A DNA stretch of 64,000 nucleotides from Porticoccus sp950063125 (GTDB taxonomy: Bacteria > Pseudomonadota > Gammaproteobacteria > Pseudomonadales > Porticoccaceae): assembly GCF_963973895.1 (NCBI RefSeq), contig NZ_CAXBBF010000002.1; one strand, 5' to 3'. Positions 41,321 to 49,845 of the stretch are shown here, piece after piece. A program made the translations under genes and the position numbers. Each line of letters opens with the position of its first letter. The first letter of the stretch is position 1. The notes beneath the pieces are model-generated. The model ran no database searches, was not told the origin of the DNA, and saw only the letters and a list, made by a program, of their open reading frames with translations.

Positions 41321-41905
41321 TTGAACAGACTAACCCTGATAATGACCATTTTTCTGTCAATCCTCTGCGTCAATGTCGCCGCGTCGGAGGAAGCAATAAC
41401 GACAGGCACTGACACCCAACAGGCCAACTGCATGAATATCTACCAGTTTACTGCGCCGGATTTGATTGATGAAAATCCGGTGGACTTTTGCAAGACCTAC
41501 GCCGGCAAGGTTCTGATCATTGTGAATACCGCCAGCAAATGCGGGTTTACCGGGCAGTATGAGGGACTGGAAGCACTTTATCGTGAATTCGGCGATCAAG
41601 GCCTGGTGGTACTGGGCTTTCCGTCCAACCAGTTTGGCAATCAGGAGCCGGGAACAGCTGAGGAAATTCAGAATTTCTGCCGTGTCACCTATGGGGTGCA
41701 ATTTCCGATGTTCGCCAAGACCCGCGTACGCAAGGGTGATGCCGACCCCCTCTGGACCTACCTCGGCGACACATCGGGCACCTATCCGAAATGGAATTTC
41801 TACAAGTACCTGATCAACCGCGAAGGCGAAGTAGTCGATGTGTTCAGCAGTGTCACCTCACCGGAGAGCCGACGGTTTCGTAAAGCTGTCAAGGCACTTC
41901 TTTGA
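41321..41905 (+). CDS. Exported glutathione peroxidase-family protein
   Basis: A 194-residue thiol peroxidase. An N-terminal signal sequence (LIMTIFLSILCVNVAA) suggests export. The Gpx fold shows the peroxidatic Cys in NTASKCGFTGQYEGLE, GFPSNQFGNQEPG with the Gln, and KWNFYKYLI with the Trp of the catalytic tetrad. It reduces hydrogen or lipid peroxides. A TTG start (41321) is used, with AGGAG about 10 nt upstream. The next ATG (41342) would shorten the signal peptide. A peroxidase fits the singlet-oxygen/lipid-peroxide theme. Confidence 0.9.
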   Translation: MNRLTLIMTIFLSILCVNVAASEEAITTGTDTQQANCMNIYQFTAPDLIDENPVDFCKTYAGKVLIIVNTASKCGFTGQYEGLEALYREFGDQGLVVLGFPSNQFGNQEPGTAEEIQNFCRVTYGVQFPMFAKTRVRKGDADPLWTYLGDTSGTYPKWNFYKYLINREGEVVDVFSSVTSPESRRFRKAVKALL

Positions 41906-41945
41906 ATTGAACCGATAACATCCACCAGAATCGGAGCACGCCAAG

Positions 41946-42968
41946 TTGACGATACCAATGAGAGATCAGAGCATTGCCGTGATCGGTGCCGGTCTGGCCG
42001 GCGCCACCTTGACAGAGCGTCTACTGGAGGTGGGTTATCAGGTCACTGTCTACGAAAAAAGTCGTGGTACGGGGGGCCGCCAGGCCAGTAGCGGTCTATC
42101 TGAGGCGACCGTGGATCTCGGCGCACCCTGGTTTGAACCCGTTTCGGACAAGTTCAGGAACTGGCTGGAGGATCGGCCCGAAATACAGCGATTTTCTCCA
42201 TCACACAGGGACTTTACCGGTCTGGAGCTGGATCCTATTTCGGTATATCTGGCAGCACCAAAACAGACCACCCTGACCCGAAACCTGCTGGGTAGCGCAG
42301 CATTCTGTTCTGCAACCCGGGTGGAAAAATTGCATCCCGGCTCGGAGGGCGTCGCTGTAGAAAGCGATGTCGGCCAACTGCTGAATACCCATCAGGCTGT
42401 GATTGTTACAACACCAGCACCCCAGGCTGAACCGCTGCTGGCCGCAATACCCCGCTTTGCCGAAGTGGCAAGATCTGCAGAATCGATACCTACATGGGTG
42501 GTGGCTCTGGGTTTACGTCAGAAGACCAAAAAATCGGTTGATCTGTTCAGCGGCAGACACCCGCTGTTGGCGAGGGCCATCTGCAACAGCAGCAAACCCG
42601 GGCGCAGCGCCGGGCCATTTGCTGAAACCTGGCTGCTGGAAGCCAACCCACAGTGGAGCGAAGTTCATCAAGCGTTCGCTCCAAAACAGGTGGGCGCCGA
42701 GCTGATTAAAGCCTTCCAATCCATCATGGAGGAGCCTCTGGAGATTGCCGCACTGCGCACCCATCGTTGGCTATACGCCAGGCACGGGTCTGCTGATTCC
42801 GCCGACTATCTGTGGTGCCCAAAAAACAGGATTGGTGTCTGCTCAGACTGGCTGGCTAGTACCGGCAGCGAAGGGGCATGGCTGAGCGCCAATTATCTGG
42901 CCGACAAACTGCTCACCAGCCTTAAAACTGTTTCCATAAATCTCCAGGCGTACCAGGATGACGAATAA
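41946..42968 (+). CDS. Renalase-like FAD/NAD(P)-dependent oxidoreductase
   Basis: A 340-residue flavoprotein. The dinucleotide motif SIAVIGAGLAGATLTERLLE is at about 9-28, followed by VYEKSRGTGGRQASS, which closely follows the renalase-like pattern (EKSRG-GGR). The C-terminal FAD contact is CSDWLASTGSEGAWLSANYLAD. The substrate is unknown. A TTG start with GGAG 9 nt ahead is assumed. An ATG four codons in is possible. Its end overlaps the DCC gene by 11 nt. Confidence 0.85.
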   Translation: MTIPMRDQSIAVIGAGLAGATLTERLLEVGYQVTVYEKSRGTGGRQASSGLSEATVDLGAPWFEPVSDKFRNWLEDRPEIQRFSPSHRDFTGLELDPISVYLAAPKQTTLTRNLLGSAAFCSATRVEKLHPGSEGVAVESDVGQLLNTHQAVIVTTPAPQAEPLLAAIPRFAEVARSAESIPTWVVALGLRQKTKKSVDLFSGRHPLLARAICNSSKPGRSAGPFAETWLLEANPQWSEVHQAFAPKQVGAELIKAFQSIMEEPLEIAALRTHRWLYARHGSADSADYLWCPKNRIGVCSDWLASTGSEGAWLSANYLADKLLTSLKTVSINLQAYQDDE

Positions 42969-43416
42969 AGCAGCTTTGGCCGATACAAAAATCGGGAATA
43001 CCTTCCCCTTGGCGCTGAACAAACCGGGCAAGGTGATTGTCTTCTACGATGGCAGCTGCCCCCTCTGCCAAAAAGAAATTCACCATTACATCAGGCGGGA
43101 TCATACCGGTCAGCTTGTCTGGGATGACATCTCAAAGGGCACCGAGCTCCTCGATGAGTTCGGCATCACACTGGACGAAGCCATGCGCCGGTTTCATGTG
43201 ATCGACAGGGCCGGCAACGTGACCCGGGGGGCCGAGGCATTCCTCGCCCTGTGGCACGCTCTACCTGTTTATCAGCATCTGGCCCGAACCGTTGAATACC
43301 TTCACCTGACGCCGCTACTGGGTTGGGCCTACGAACATTTTGCAAGGAGACGGTACCGCAGTGCCTGTCAAAGGGGGTTCGGCAATAGTTGCGCGATCGA
43401 CACAAAAAAATCCTGA
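42958..43416 (+). CDS. DCC-family (DUF393) thiol-disulfide oxidoreductase-like protein
   Basis: A 152-residue protein with the DCC motif VIVFYDGSCPLCQKEIHHY (the DxxCxxC that names the family) near residues 26-44, followed by a thioredoxin-like helical part (GAEAFLALWHALP). The presumed role is redox chemistry on thiols. It overlaps the flavoprotein gene by 11 nt and ends the plus-strand unit, converging on the photolyase gene. Confidence 0.9.
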   Translation: MTNKAALADTKIGNTFPLALNKPGKVIVFYDGSCPLCQKEIHHYIRRDHTGQLVWDDISKGTELLDEFGITLDEAMRRFHVIDRAGNVTRGAEAFLALWHALPVYQHLARTVEYLHLTPLLGWAYEHFARRRYRSACQRGFGNSCAIDTKKS

Positions 43417-43473
43417 TGGGCTGCGCTGCCAATCTGTTAAAACGGGACACGCTGGTAGAACAGGACCGAACGA

Positions 43474-44889
43474 CTACTGCCGTTGGTAGTCCGCAAGGCT
43501 GGCAGCCCTGGCCTTACTGTAATCGATGATGGGCGCGGGTCGCCCGACTTTAGCGGCAAATGCCGGGTCGTGTCGCTGCATGCCCTTCAGTTCCTTGAGT
43601 TCAGGCAACCAGTGCGCCACGTAGTCACCTTTTGGATCGAACCGCTCGGCCTGGCGCATGGGGCTGAAAATACGGAAGTACGGTGCGGCATCCGCTCCCA
43701 CCGATGCACTCCATTGCCAACCACCCAGATTGGATGCGAAGTCCCCGTCGATCAGGTGATTCATAAAGAAACAGGCGCCCTTCCGCCAATCCTGCCGCAA
43801 CAGCTTGGTCAGAAAAGAGGCGGTGATCATGCGCAGGCGATTGTGCATCCAGCCGGTCGCCAGCAGCTGTTTCATGCCCGCATCGACAATTGGAAAACCG
43901 GTTTCACCCTGACACCAGGCAGTAAATAACCGATCGTCGTCCAGCCAGCGAATACGGGATTCAACCTCGGGTCTGAAGGGTTGCCAGCGATTCATGTCCG
44001 GGAAATGCATCAGCAGATGGCGGTAAAACTCACGCCAGATAATTTCGGTCACCCACTGGTTGTCCATCCAGCTCGTGCTTTCTGACGCGGCCGCCAGTGC
44101 CGCCAGACACTGGCGCGGAGAAATCACGCCACAACTGAGATAGGGTGATAGTGTCGAGGTGCCGTCCAGCGAGGGGAAATCCCGGTCAGCGGCATAATCC
44201 TCTACGCGAATCGAAACAAAATCCGTCAATCGAGTATGAGCAGATTCTGTGCCCGCTGGCCACAGCGACGGAATCCAGTGGCTGCCATTATTGATCGCAT
44301 AATCCACTCTGTCGGGAATCACATCGGCGACCAAACCGTTCGGTAAAGGCGGCGAAGATTGTACCGGAGGTGCCGGCAGTGGCACAGGGTGCTGCTCGAT
44401 AAAAAGGCGTCGCCAGACTTTGCTGAAAGGCGTGAATACCCGAAATGGCAAGCCCTGGCCGTTCATCACTTTTCCCGGCGCAAATACCAGATCACCGTGC
44501 AGGCCGTAAACCGGGATATCGGCTTCGCGAAATCTGGCGTCGACCTGTTTATCGCGAAGATTTTCATTCAGGCAATACTCACGATTGAGATAAAGGCCAT
44601 CACAGTGAAGTTGCTCGGCGAGTGATAACAACTTTCCTGGCAGGTCGGCAAAGCTATCCGCATGGATCAACTTGAGCGGAATCCCCAGCGCCGTCAGCTG
44701 TTGCTGAAGATCCCGCAAGTTGGCCAACCAGAATTCCACTTTCGCCGGGGACTCATCGTGACTGGCCCACTGCGAGGGGCAGATGGTCGCCAAAGCGAGT
44801 ACGCCCTGACCGGCGGCATCGTCACAGGCCCGGAACAGGGCGGGGTTATCAGCTACGCGAAGGTCGTTGCGGAACCAGACAAATTTCAC
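43474..44889 (-). CDS. phrB: Class I CPD photolyase
   Basis: A 471-residue FAD/antenna-dependent DNA photolyase that splits cyclobutane pyrimidine dimers with light. The N-terminal antenna domain starts VKFVWFRNDLRVADNPAL. The FAD domain contains TLSPYLSCGVISPRQCL, EIIWREFYRHLLMHFP, WMHNRLRMITASFLTKLL and NLGGWQWSASVGADAAPYFRIF, with the Trp electron chain. The start is GTG 44889, with AGGA 9 nt ahead, which gives the E. coli length. The longer frame overlaps chrR. As in other sigma-E/ChrR systems it follows chrR. Confidence 0.95.
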   Translation of the reverse strand: MKFVWFRNDLRVADNPALFRACDDAAGQGVLALATICPSQWASHDESPAKVEFWLANLRDLQQQLTALGIPLKLIHADSFADLPGKLLSLAEQLHCDGLYLNREYCLNENLRDKQVDARFREADIPVYGLHGDLVFAPGKVMNGQGLPFRVFTPFSKVWRRLFIEQHPVPLPAPPVQSSPPLPNGLVADVIPDRVDYAINNGSHWIPSLWPAGTESAHTRLTDFVSIRVEDYAADRDFPSLDGTSTLSPYLSCGVISPRQCLAALAAASESTSWMDNQWVTEIIWREFYRHLLMHFPDMNRWQPFRPEVESRIRWLDDDRLFTAWCQGETGFPIVDAGMKQLLATGWMHNRLRMITASFLTKLLRQDWRKGACFFMNHLIDGDFASNLGGWQWSASVGADAAPYFRIFSPMRQAERFDPKGDYVAHWLPELKELKGMQRHDPAFAAKVGRPAPIIDYSKARAASLADYQRQ

Positions 44890-44953
44890 TGAGGGTTTTC
44901 CTGTAGACAGGTCCGTTAAATGGTTTGCAAAGAACGGCGGGGCGTGCCATTGG

Positions 44954-45604
44954 CTAGAAACCAAACAGTGGCTGGGCAATTTTACCAAGCAGCGTGGTAT
45001 AGCGAAGCGGGTACTCGGTGGCGATCAAACAAATACAATCGTGATCGCTATCCACCAGTGGCTGGTGAGTAATCTGATCGTCCAGATCGGCAATATCGCC
45101 CGTACTGAACCGCCCCACTTCGTCGGAATAGGATCCCCGCAGCAGCAAGGTCAGCTCACTGCCCCGGTGGCTGTGCGGCAACGCAGCTCTGCCAGGCGCA
45201 ACACGCAACAGGCGAGTCATGCCCTTGCCCTGGCTGGGCAGGTCATGAGCCCAAACGCCCGGGACCAGCTTTTTCCAGGACAGATCCTCCAGCGAATCCC
45301 CCACATAGCTTGCCAGAGGTGCCGGAATTTCACTGTTTGCCACAGAAGCCGGCCGCGCAACAGCTTCGGGTATACCCTCGTGATCCAGTCGATCAATCAC
45401 CGATGCCAGAGTACTGTCACTGACCGCCGCCAGAGCGATGTTTTCCAGTAATGCGCCGCCGATTGCTTCAAGTTCGCGGCACCGTCGACGACAGATGCCA
45501 CACATCGCCAGGTGTGAGGCGACCACAAGGGCGGGGCCCTGAGCCAAAGCGCCAGCCACATAACTGAATAGAGTCGCTTCATCGAGATGATGATTAATGG
45601 TCAT
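44954..45604 (-). CDS. chrR: ChrR-type zinc anti-sigma factor
   Basis: A 216-residue two-domain protein. The N-terminal anti-sigma domain (about 1-85) has the zinc ligands His6-type residue in INHHLDEATL and the HxxxCxxC of ASHLAMCGICRRRC. The C-terminal cupin (about 100-200) has PHSHRGSELTLLLRGSYSDE with metal-binding His/Glu residues. ChrR holds the ECF sigma factor inactive until singlet oxygen or organic peroxide triggers release via the cupin. It overlaps the sigma gene by 11 nt, with AGAGGT as ribosome-binding site. Confidence 0.93.
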   Translation of the reverse strand: MTINHHLDEATLFSYVAGALAQGPALVVASHLAMCGICRRRCRELEAIGGALLENIALAAVSDSTLASVIDRLDHEGIPEAVARPASVANSEIPAPLASYVGDSLEDLSWKKLVPGVWAHDLPSQGKGMTRLLRVAPGRAALPHSHRGSELTLLLRGSYSDEVGRFSTGDIADLDDQITHQPLVDSDHDCICLIATEYPLRYTTLLGKIAQPLFGF

Positions 45605-46214
45605 GGTTACCTCTCAACGCCTGTTTTAACTTTTCCGATGCCAGACGAATTCTGGATTTGACGCTACCCAGGGGAATCGACAGCCTGTCGGCAATCTCCG
45701 AATGGGAGCGCCCCTCGTAGAAAGACATAATAATGACCTGTGCCTGATTATCGGGTAATTGACGAATTGCCATGGCGACCTGATCAGACATGACAGCCTG
45801 CTCAGCCAACTCCAGCACAGCGGGCTCATCCGCCTCTTCATGCCAGCTATCCAGGTCGTATTCCGGGTATTTCTGTTTGCGCATCCAGTCGATGCTCAGG
45901 TTTCGCGCCAGGGTGTAGATCCAAGTGCTGGCAGCGGCCTTGCCAGGATCGTACAGGTGGGTTTTTCGCCAGACGGACAACATGGCTTCCTGAGTCAATT
46001 CTTCAGCGGTGGCTTCTGTAAGACCCAGTTTCATGATGTACCCTTTGATTCTGGGCGAAAAGTGACGAAACAGACGGATAAACAACTGTCGGTCACGGGA
46101 AACGGCCAGTTCTGCCAACATTGCAGACCAGTCTTTCGCCGGTGTCTCGGATGTCTTTTCTGCTCTTAATGCCACGACACTCAACGCTTCATCTCCCGGC
46201 GGTTGGTCTTGCAT
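45594..46214 (-). CDS. rpoE: ECF sigma factor of the sigma-E/ChrR (singlet oxygen) group
   Basis: A 206-residue sigma factor with region 2 (FRHFSPRIKGYIMKLGL, TEATAEELTQEAMLSVWRK, STWIYTLARNLSIDWMRKQ) and region 4 (AIRQLPDNQAQVIIMSFYEG, HSEIADRLSIPLGSVKSRIR). The 11-nt overlap with chrR identifies its partner. A TTG start at 46184 with GGGAG 8 nt ahead may be the true initiation codon, because the candidate self-promoter would start transcription near the ATG at 46214. It would drive the genes of this island. Confidence 0.94.
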   Translation of the reverse strand: MQDQPPGDEALSVVALRAEKTSETPAKDWSAMLAELAVSRDRQLFIRLFRHFSPRIKGYIMKLGLTEATAEELTQEAMLSVWRKTHLYDPGKAAASTWIYTLARNLSIDWMRKQKYPEYDLDSWHEEADEPAVLELAEQAVMSDQVAMAIRQLPDNQAQVIIMSFYEGRSHSEIADRLSIPLGSVKSRIRLASEKLKQALRGNHDH

Positions 46215-46220
46215 GACTCT

Positions 46221-46249
46221 CCTTACGTGTGGTCAGTCTCGATAGATCA
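46221..46249 (-). promoter_or_regulatory. Candidate autoregulatory promoter of rpoE-chrR
   Basis: On the minus strand TGATCT (46249-46244), an 18-nt spacer and TAAGG (46225-46221). It has the same -35 and spacing as the DUF2878 site. The -10 overlaps a sequence resembling a ribosome-binding site (AAGGAG) just before the annotated ATG, so either the promoter or that ATG is probably not used. Confidence 0.45.
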
Positions 46250-46290
46250 CAGAGATTAGCGCCCGCGCACGATAAAGCCAAATAAAAGGG

Positions 46291-46319
46291 TGATCCCTCT
46301 CCGTACTTCCTGCGTAATA
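46291..46319 (+). promoter_or_regulatory. Sigma-E/ChrR-type promoter of the flavoprotein-DUF1365-Cfa operon
   Basis: TGATCC (46291-46296), an 18-nt spacer and TAATA (46315-46319) match the R. sphaeroides sigma-E element exactly except for one -10 base. Transcription would begin about 23 nt before the ATG at 46349. This is the best example in the window. Confidence 0.72.
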
Positions 46320-46348
46320 TCAGCAACCCATTTGGTACGGACTGAACA

Positions 46349-47764
46349 ATGAAGACCTCCACCCCGAAAAATTCAGCGCAAGACGCCCCACCCCGCAAGA
46401 ATATTGCGGTGATTGGTTCGGGCATCTCGGGTTTGAGCTGTGCCTGGCTACTGAGCAGATCACAGAATGTGACGCTATTTGAAAAGGACGATCGACTCGG
46501 GGGGCATTCCAATACAGTAACCTTTGATCTGGACAAGCAGGCCATCAGCGTAGATACCGGATTCATTGTCTACAATCCCGTCAACTACCCCAACCTGGTA
46601 AAGTTTTTTGACCAATTGGGAGTAACAACCTGTGACACCGACATGTCCTTTTCCGTGTCAGTGAACGGCGGGGAGCTCGAATATTCCGGCAGTGGTCTGT
46701 CGGGGCTGTTGGCACAAAAACGGAACCTGTTCCGACCGGCTTTCTGGGGAATGGTGACCGATCTGCTGCGCTTTTATCGGCAATCACCAAAATTGCTCCA
46801 GGCTGCCGAGCTTGAGCACCTTTCCCTCGGGGAATTGCTTGAAAAACATCGTTACGGCAAATCCTTTATCAACAACCACCTGCTGCCCATGGGCGCGGCA
46901 ATCTGGTCAGTACCTGTCGACAAAATGCTGAATTATCCCGCCCTGAGTTTTTTGCGTTTTTGCAGCAATCACGGTTTGACCCAAGTAAATAACCGGCCAC
47001 AATGGCGTACGGTGGTCGGTGGCAGTCGTCAATATGTGGATAAAATTGCTGCCGCGCTGCAGGGTTCCATTCGATTGAATACCCGTATTCAGTCCGTCAC
47101 AAGACTGGGGGAACAGGTAGCTCTGGACGACATTCACGGCAACCGGGAAATATTCGATGACGTCGTTTTTGCCTGCCACAGTGACCAGGCACTTGCCCTG
47201 CTGGCTGACCCGACAACCGAAGAGCAGTCCCTGCTCAGCTGTTTCCCCTACCAACGCAATCGGGCTTTTCTTCATCTGGACACCGATTTGATGCCAAAAC
47301 GCAAGCAGGTCTGGTCCAGCTGGAATTATCTGACCAGCAACAAACCTGCATCAAAAAACGAGCAGCTGGTCAGTGACCAGAAAAGGAAAGTGTCCGTCAC
47401 CTACTGGATGAACCAGCTCCAGCCGCTTGCTACCGAACAACCGGTAATGGTCTCCTTAAACCCCCTGAAAATGCCCAGGTCCGGCACGATTATCAGAAGT
47501 TTTTTCTATGACCATCCCACGTTTGATCAATCCTCGTTGGCCGCCCAGAAGCAACTCTGGTCACTGCAGGGCAAACAGCATACCTGGTTCTGTGGCGCCT
47601 ATTTCGGTTACGGTTTCCATGAGGACGGCTTGCAATCCGGGCTGGCTGTCGCCGAAGCGCTGGGTGGTGTTGTTCGCCCCTGGCAACTGGAAGAGCCGAA
47701 TTCCCGGATTGAAATCCATACTGGCTCACTGCCCGACTCTGCTGTGGAATTGTACTGTGTCTGA
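46349..47764 (+). CDS. FAD-dependent amine-oxidase-like flavoprotein (fatty-acid modification)
   Basis: A 471-residue flavoprotein. The dinucleotide motif IAVIGSGISGLSCAWLLS is followed by FEKDDRLGGHSNTV. The C-terminal part has FCGAYFGYGFHEDGLQSGLAVAEAL. It belongs to the NAD(P)/FAD group that sits before DUF1365 and Cfa-like genes. In R. sphaeroides the equivalent flavoprotein (UfaD) is needed to make furan fatty acids, where it introduces a second double bond, so that role is inferred here. It has its own sigma-E-type promoter and leads a three-gene operon with 8- and 14-nt overlaps. Confidence 0.87.
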   Translation: MKTSTPKNSAQDAPPRKNIAVIGSGISGLSCAWLLSRSQNVTLFEKDDRLGGHSNTVTFDLDKQAISVDTGFIVYNPVNYPNLVKFFDQLGVTTCDTDMSFSVSVNGGELEYSGSGLSGLLAQKRNLFRPAFWGMVTDLLRFYRQSPKLLQAAELEHLSLGELLEKHRYGKSFINNHLLPMGAAIWSVPVDKMLNYPALSFLRFCSNHGLTQVNNRPQWRTVVGGSRQYVDKIAAALQGSIRLNTRIQSVTRLGEQVALDDIHGNREIFDDVVFACHSDQALALLADPTTEEQSLLSCFPYQRNRAFLHLDTDLMPKRKQVWSSWNYLTSNKPASKNEQLVSDQKRKVSVTYWMNQLQPLATEQPVMVSLNPLKMPRSGTIIRSFFYDHPTFDQSSLAAQKQLWSLQGKQHTWFCGAYFGYGFHEDGLQSGLAVAEALGGVVRPWQLEEPNSRIEIHTGSLPDSAVELYCV

Positions 47765-48584
47765 GGAACTGAAATCGGCCCTGTACAGTGGCCAGGTCAT
47801 GCATCGGCGTCTGCGCCCGAAAAGACACCGGTTTACCTATCGGGTTTTCTCGCTGTATCTTGACCTCGATGAACTGAAAACACTGGATGGTCGACTTCGG
47901 CTCTTTTCCCTTAATCGTTTCAATCTGTTTTCCTTTCACGAAAAAGATCACGGCAGTGGGGAATCAGGCCTGAAGGGGCAAATATGCCGACTATTGACCG
48001 AGCGCGGTTTTGGTCATGCCACTGCCCATATCAAGCTGCTCTGCTATCCGAGAATACTGGGATACGTGTTTAATCCGCTGAGTATCTACTTCTGCTACAA
48101 CGACCAACAGCAGCTGTCAGCTGTGCTCTACGAAGTCAGCAACACCTTCAAACAAAAGCATACCTACCTGATTCCAGTGGATCCACAGCGGAAAGACACC
48201 CTGGTTGACCAGCGGGCCGAGAAAGCCATGTACGTCAGCCCGTTCATGCCGATGGAAACCCATTACCGCTTCCGGATTCAGCCACCCGATCAAAAACAGG
48301 TATCTGTTTTCATCAGGCAATCCAACGACCGGGCAGACAAGCCCGGCAACCATGTACTGCTGGCCACCTTCAACGGCCAGTACCGGACACTCAACGATGC
48401 AACCTTGCTACGGCTCTTTTTCAGTCATCCGCTAATGACCCTGAAAATTATCGGTGCCATTCACTGGCAGGCATTGCATCTGTGGCTGAAAGGGCTACCC
48501 CTGCAGCCCAGACAAACCAAGCAGAACGCCCGCGATTTTAGCTGGCGGGATAAAGATGGAGTATTACACCATGAACGGCTCTGA
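47757..48584 (+). CDS. DUF1365 family protein
   Basis: A 275-residue protein with the DUF1365 landmarks SGQVMHRRLRPKRHRFTYRVF at the N-terminus, LLCYPRILGYVFNPLSIYFCYN, EVSNTFKQKHTYLI, and FFSHPLMTLKIIGAIHWQALHLWLKG. The biochemical role is unknown. The family is nearly always next to the flavoprotein and Cfa-like methyltransferase. Initiation is placed at GTG 47757, overlapping the previous gene by 8 nt. A longer frame within that gene is rejected. Confidence 0.9.
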   Translation: MSEELKSALYSGQVMHRRLRPKRHRFTYRVFSLYLDLDELKTLDGRLRLFSLNRFNLFSFHEKDHGSGESGLKGQICRLLTERGFGHATAHIKLLCYPRILGYVFNPLSIYFCYNDQQQLSAVLYEVSNTFKQKHTYLIPVDPQRKDTLVDQRAEKAMYVSPFMPMETHYRFRIQPPDQKQVSVFIRQSNDRADKPGNHVLLATFNGQYRTLNDATLLRLFFSHPLMTLKIIGAIHWQALHLWLKGLPLQPRQTKQNARDFSWRDKDGVLHHERL

Positions 48585-49815
48585 CCTCGATGCCGACGGT
48601 ATCACCCCAAGGCAACCGACAAGTTCACCAGTATGGCTGGAAACGCAAATTATCCGGCTGTTGCGGAGAAAGCTGGCTCACTGCCAGGGAGTGCTATCGC
48701 TGCAGTTTCCCAGTGGTCACAGGCACCTGTTTGGTCAGGGTGAGACTGCTGCCTCTGTCAGCCTTTACTCAATAGCGCCCCTGTTCCGGTTATTCTTTGG
48801 TGGCACCAATGGCTGGTCAGACAGTTATTTACACAGTGAATGGGACAGTGCTGACCTGACAGCCCTGATCCGCTGGGCGATTCAGAATGAACCGACGCTG
48901 AACAGCATGGCGAAGGCTGGTTATGTCAATGACCTGCTCTATAATCTCTATCACTGGAGCCGTCGGAATACACGCCGGGGCAGCCGGCGAAATATTGCTG
49001 CGCATTATGATCTGGGAAACAATTTTTATCGGGAGTGGCTCGACCCCGGTATGACTTACTCTGCAGCAATGTTTGATGATGATCACCGGCAATCACTGCA
49101 ACAGGCACAGAGGAAAAAGTATCAACGTATTCTCCATTTGCTGTCGCCTAGGGAACAGGATCATTTGCTGGAAATTGGCTGCGGCTGGGGTGAGTTTGCC
49201 GTACAGGCTGCCAAAACGGCTGATGTCCGGGTTCACGGCATCACACTGTCTTCTGAACAGCAGCGCTGGGCGGAGGACAAGCTCATCAAAGCAGGTTTGG
49301 CAGACCGGGTCACGATCGGTTTGACCGATTATCGAGACCTGAAAAGACAGTACGATGGGGTCGTTTCTATTGAGATGTTTGAGGCAGTGGGTGAAGCGCA
49401 TTGGGACAGCTACTTCAAAAAACTTAAAGGCGTATTAAAACCCGGTGGCAGAGCCGTGCTGCAGATTATCACCATCGATGAAAAGCGCTTCGAAGTCTAT
49501 CGCAAGCAGGCTGACTTCATTCAGCGTCATATCTTCCCCGGTGGGATGTTGCCCAGTGTGACGGCCCTGCAAGAAAAGTTCTCACAGCATGGCTTTTGTC
49601 TTGTCGATCAGGAAATGTTTGGTGGGGACTATGCCAGGACAATTGAACTTTGGCGGGAACGCTTCGAGGAACGCTGGGCGCAAATCAGTACCCTGGGGTT
49701 TGATCAGCGTTTCTACCGTTTGTGGCGCTATTATCTGAGTTACTGCGAAGGGGGGTTTAAAGAAGGTGCCATTGACGTTGGACTGTTCGTACTCGAACAC
49801 CAAAGTGACAGATGA
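48571..49815 (+). CDS. Cyclopropane-fatty-acid-synthase-family methyltransferase
   Basis: A 414-residue SAM-dependent lipid methyltransferase. The Cfa core shows NIAAHYDLGNNFYREWLDPGMTYSAAMF, SAM motif I LLEIGCGWGEFAVQAA, VSIEMFEAVGEAHWDSYF, and the bicarbonate-site region RQADFIQRHIFPGGMLPS. It may form cyclopropane or methyl-branched acyl chains. In R. sphaeroides a paralogue in this setting (UfaM) starts furan fatty acid synthesis. The ATG at 48571 has GGAG 9 nt ahead. An ATG five codons earlier is possible. It ends the operon. Confidence 0.92.
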   Translation: MNGSDLDADGITPRQPTSSPVWLETQIIRLLRRKLAHCQGVLSLQFPSGHRHLFGQGETAASVSLYSIAPLFRLFFGGTNGWSDSYLHSEWDSADLTALIRWAIQNEPTLNSMAKAGYVNDLLYNLYHWSRRNTRRGSRRNIAAHYDLGNNFYREWLDPGMTYSAAMFDDDHRQSLQQAQRKKYQRILHLLSPREQDHLLEIGCGWGEFAVQAAKTADVRVHGITLSSEQQRWAEDKLIKAGLADRVTIGLTDYRDLKRQYDGVVSIEMFEAVGEAHWDSYFKKLKGVLKPGGRAVLQIITIDEKRFEVYRKQADFIQRHIFPGGMLPSVTALQEKFSQHGFCLVDQEMFGGDYARTIELWRERFEERWAQISTLGFDQRFYRLWRYYLSYCEGGFKEGAIDVGLFVLEHQSDR

Positions 49816-49845
49816 CATTGACAACAGGGATCGTCTGCTGAAACG

